Shown here piece after piece: positions 63,022-64,000 of a stretch of 64,000 bases of DNA. Under the pieces are notes generated by a model. The model had not been told where the DNA came from, did not search any database, and saw only the letters and a list, made by a program, of their open reading frames with translations. Numbering within the stretch: the stretch's first letter is position 1; the number at the start of each line of letters is the position of its first letter. The DNA comes from Oceanococcus atlanticus (GTDB lineage Bacteria; Pseudomonadota; Gammaproteobacteria; Nevskiales; Oceanococcaceae), in assembly GCF_002088235.1 (NCBI RefSeq), contig NZ_AQQV01000002.1, positions 434,001-498,000 of the forward strand. Reading direction: 5' to 3'. A program made the translations under genes and the position numbers.

Positions 63022-64000
63022 ATGAATAAGCCGTCTGCAACCTTGCTGTTTCTGATCACCCTGACTGCCTGCGGTGGCGGTAACGGCACCAGCACCCCGA
63101 CACCGACACCCACCCCACCGCAATCCACCGCCTCGCCAACACCGAACCCAACGTCTTCGGCAACACCATCACCCTCCGCCAGCACGTCACCCTCGCCTAC
63201 CGCCACACCGGGACCACAAAGCGCCACGCTTAAAGTTGTCTCCAACCGTGCGGATCTGATTTCTGGCGGCGATGTGTTGATTCAGGTCGAACTTGACGAC
63301 GCCGCCGATGCACCCCAGCTGGTGGTGCTGCGCGATGGCGTGGACACCGGAGCATCCCTCAGCGCCGCCCCCGCAACGCCGAATGTACTGCTCGGTCTGG
63401 TCGAAGGCCTGCAACTGGGCGAGAACACGCTCACGACCAATTTAGGCGGCAGCGTCAGTGTCATCAATCATCCGATTGGCGGACCGGTCTTCACCGGCCC
63501 GCAGATCCAACCCTGGCACTGCGGCAACGCGGATGCGAGCGACGCGCAGTGCAATCAGCCGGTGACCTACGCATGGCTATACAAATCCAGCGACCCCACG
63601 GCTGCAGGCCTGCTGCCCTACGATCCGGACAATCCACCAGCCGATGTGGCCACCACGACCACCGACAACGGCGAAACCATCCCGTTTCTGGTGCGTGAAG
63701 AATCCGGCTATCAGGCACGCGACAAATACACGATCTACACCCTGCACAAAGCCGACGAAGCATGGACGCCGGCCAGCCCGCAATCGCAGTGGAATGGGCG
63801 CCTGCTGGTCACGCACGGTGGCAATTGCCGCGGCGATCACGACACCAGCTCGCCGCGTTTCGACGATTACGCCGGCACCATTCCGGCCAATCCCGCGATC
63901 GAGCAGTCCTATATCGCCGCTCTGGGCCAGGGCTGGGCGGTGCTTTCCACCGCCCAGCTCAACCTCGGCCACAACTGCAACCTGTCGTATCAGGCCGAAT
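63022..64000 (+). CDS. DUF6351 family lipoprotein, C-terminus cut by window edge
   Basis: 326 residues present. Lipobox TLTAC (Cys17), then a low-complexity Thr/Pro/Ser linker (about 24-65; repeated TP and SPSP units), then a domain with SNRADLISGGDVLIQVEL near residue 74, which I associate with DUF6351. Function of that family is not known; later parts look like an alpha/beta hydrolase (WNGRLLVTHGGNC). A GGAG ribosome-binding sequence precedes the ATG. The 146-bp gap before it holds no recognised element. Confidence 0.75.
   Translation, partial: MNKPSATLLFLITLTACGGGNGTSTPTPTPTPPQSTASPTPNPTSSATPSPSASTSPSPTATPGPQSATLKVVSNRADLISGGDVLIQVELDDAADAPQLVVLRDGVDTGASLSAAPATPNVLLGLVEGLQLGENTLTTNLGGSVSVINHPIGGPVFTGPQIQPWHCGNADASDAQCNQPVTYAWLYKSSDPTAAGLLPYDPDNPPADVATTTTDNGETIPFLVREESGYQARDKYTIYTLHKADEAWTPASPQSQWNGRLLVTHGGNCRGDHDTSSPRFDDYAGTIPANPAIEQSYIAALGQGWAVLSTAQLNLGHNCNLSYQAE

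Noticed and set aside
63090-63215. Short CA-rich repeats resembling a microsatellite
   Set aside because: They encode the Thr/Pro/Ser linker of the DUF6351 lipoprotein and need no separate explanation.

Overview
The window reads as chromosome of a high-GC, Gram-negative gammaproteobacterium. Outer-membrane proteins, lipoproteins, TonB and RND systems, E. coli-type YbiT, DbpA and MdaB, sigma-54/NtrC promoters and a GlyGly-CTERM protein all fit. A Nevskiales/Solimonadaceae-like lineage is my guess from gene content only. No tRNA, rRNA, CRISPR array or intact insertion sequence was seen. Coding density is high and most ends are shared or overlapping.

Region 1 (1-5.2 kb) holds a lipoprotein hydrolase fragment, a TetR regulator divergent from a flavin amine oxidase, and a Baeyer-Villiger-type monooxygenase divergent from an AraC regulator. 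Region 2 (5.2-15.4 kb) is a complete nitrate assimilation operon: NasT (ANTAR RNA-binding antiterminator), NasS (nitrate sensor), a NarK-type transporter, NirB, NirD, a FAD electron-transfer subunit and the molybdenum nitrate reductase. Region 3 (15.36-28.2 kb) is the most unusual part. An OmpA-double-cupredoxin protein and an eight-gene envelope cluster each lie behind a sigma-54 promoter and a leader that contains a hexaloop hairpin of the ANTAR-target type overlapping an intrinsic terminator. The envelope cluster encodes a DUF3034 protein, a secreted truncated globin, an FMN-binding protein, a PepSY membrane protein, three TPR proteins and a small secreted protein. The region ends in a second nasT/nasS-like pair, whose promoter and leader duplicate the narK upstream region and still carry a 37-codon stub of the transporter.

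Region 4 (28.3-34 kb) holds ybiT, dbpA, a NYN-domain protein, a small secreted protein and a second ABC-F ATPase. Region 5 (34.4-39.6 kb) is an accessory redox cluster: TetR with two operators, a Rieske oxygenase, HxlR with operator repeats, MdaB, a cupin, an AhpD-like protein, a peroxiredoxin-like protein and an HD-domain protein. Region 6 (39.7-51.7 kb) holds a multispanning membrane protein paired with a dipeptidase-like lipoprotein, DUF2164, secreted proteins, a GlyGly-CTERM Asp-box propeller protein and a TonB-dependent receptor. Region 7 (51.8-64 kb) holds a four-gene sugar-type ABC importer, an amidohydrolase, and an efflux operon in which an RND pump and a TolC-like outer-membrane factor form one 1437-residue reading frame, with its adaptor, a TetR regulator and a perfect operator. 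A DUF6351 lipoprotein runs off the right end.

The two strongest leads are the NtrC/sigma-54/ANTAR-leader regulon linking nitrate assimilation to an undescribed envelope electron-transfer/globin cluster, and the RND-TolC single-chain fusion. Both rest on direct reading of the sequence. The physiological roles proposed are inference.
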